Assembly: GCF_040049215.1 (NCBI RefSeq) | Contig: NZ_JBDZDN010000011.1 | Span: forward strand, 1 to 5,192 | Direction: 5' to 3' | Origin: Mesorhizobium_K sp040049215 | GTDB lineage: Bacteria; Pseudomonadota; Alphaproteobacteria; Rhizobiales; Rhizobiaceae | Length of the DNA: 5,192 nt | Shown here: positions 5,138-5,192 of the stretch, piece after piece | How the letters are laid out: the number at the start of each line of letters is the position of its first letter | How positions within the stretch are numbered: the stretch's first letter is position 1 | Translations under genes and position numbers: made by a program | The notes under the pieces: generated by a model | The model's input: the letters and a program-made list of their open reading frames with translations, nothing else | Database searches by the model: none | What the model was told of the DNA's origin: nothing

Positions 5138-5192
5138 TCAACCGGCTTTGTGCATTAGCTCCTGTCCGCCCTTTCCAACCTCGTCGGCGATC
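5138..5192 (-). CDS. Possible C-terminal end of a leftward gene, cut by the window edge
   Basis: In one minus-strand frame the edge reads IADEVGKGGQELMHKAG and then stops (TGA, 5140-5138). This is protein-like but too short to assign. A neighbouring minus-strand frame, open from about 5157 to a stop near 5074, is also protein-like (GEPTGAVHFECELTIGT), so the true coding frame is uncertain. A small inverted repeat at the stop (5133-5144) lacks a T-run. Confidence 0.2.
   Translation of the reverse strand, partial: IADEVGKGGQELMHKAG

Noticed and set aside
4586..5158. Plus-strand ORF of 190 codons
   Set aside because: It runs opposite the terminator and the 53-aa ORF, has no ribosome binding site or domain, and its Cys/Arg/Ser-rich product looks like a shadow translation.

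Overview
The window looks like accessory DNA from a high-GC Gram-negative bacterium, most likely an alphaproteobacterium of the Rhizobiales/Mesorhizobium kind. I infer this from strong AGGAGG-type ribosome binding sites, GC-rich codon use in the last amidohydrolase, Sec signal peptides, an outer-membrane barrel ending in Tyr-Lys-Phe, and the style of the insertion-sequence remnants. No taxon was tested by search.

Layout, left to right. Positions 1-104 are the end of an IS3-family insertion sequence pointing left: the first 13 codons of its orfA, with a hairpin covering the orfA ribosome binding site. Directly against this end, 108-1202 (+) is the C-terminal two thirds of an N-acyl-D-amino-acid deacylase-type amidohydrolase that has lost its start. 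After 47 bases comes an intact exported class A beta-lactamase-like serine hydrolase (1250-2329). It has Ser-Thr-Phe-Lys, Ser-Asp-Asn and Lys-Thr-Gly boxes, but an omega loop enlarged by about 32 residues and no canonical Glu166. Next is a 33-codon N-terminal scrap of a formylglycine-generating-enzyme (SUMF1) family gene (2467-2565), joined to unrecognised sequence. A possible 39-codon ORF (2803-2922) follows and overlaps the next gene by ATGA. That next gene is an intact secreted metal-dependent amidohydrolase of the Xaa-Pro dipeptidase/imidazolonepropionase-like type (2919-4256).

Right of this, 4259-4541 is a scrapyard. A strong ribosome binding site and a signal-peptide-like start run into the C-terminus of a decayed IS3-type transposase, followed by the last 29 codons of an outer-membrane beta-barrel protein. 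From 4567 to the end the signals point left: a 53-aa ORF of unknown function, a clear minus-strand Rho-independent terminator, a hairpin-rich stretch, and at the edge a doubtful ORF end.

The plus-strand genes plausibly formed one set for extracytoplasmic breakdown of D-amino-acid-containing or N-acylated peptides, possibly including beta-lactams or their opened products: a D-deacylase, a penicillin-binding-fold hydrolase, a dipeptidase-like amidohydrolase and perhaps an outer-membrane protein. Two unrelated IS remnants at the borders, a truncated first gene and a drop in GC at the start of the beta-lactamase-like gene suggest a mosaic, IS-remodelled island. The joint function is an inference; only the family assignments are supported by visible motifs.
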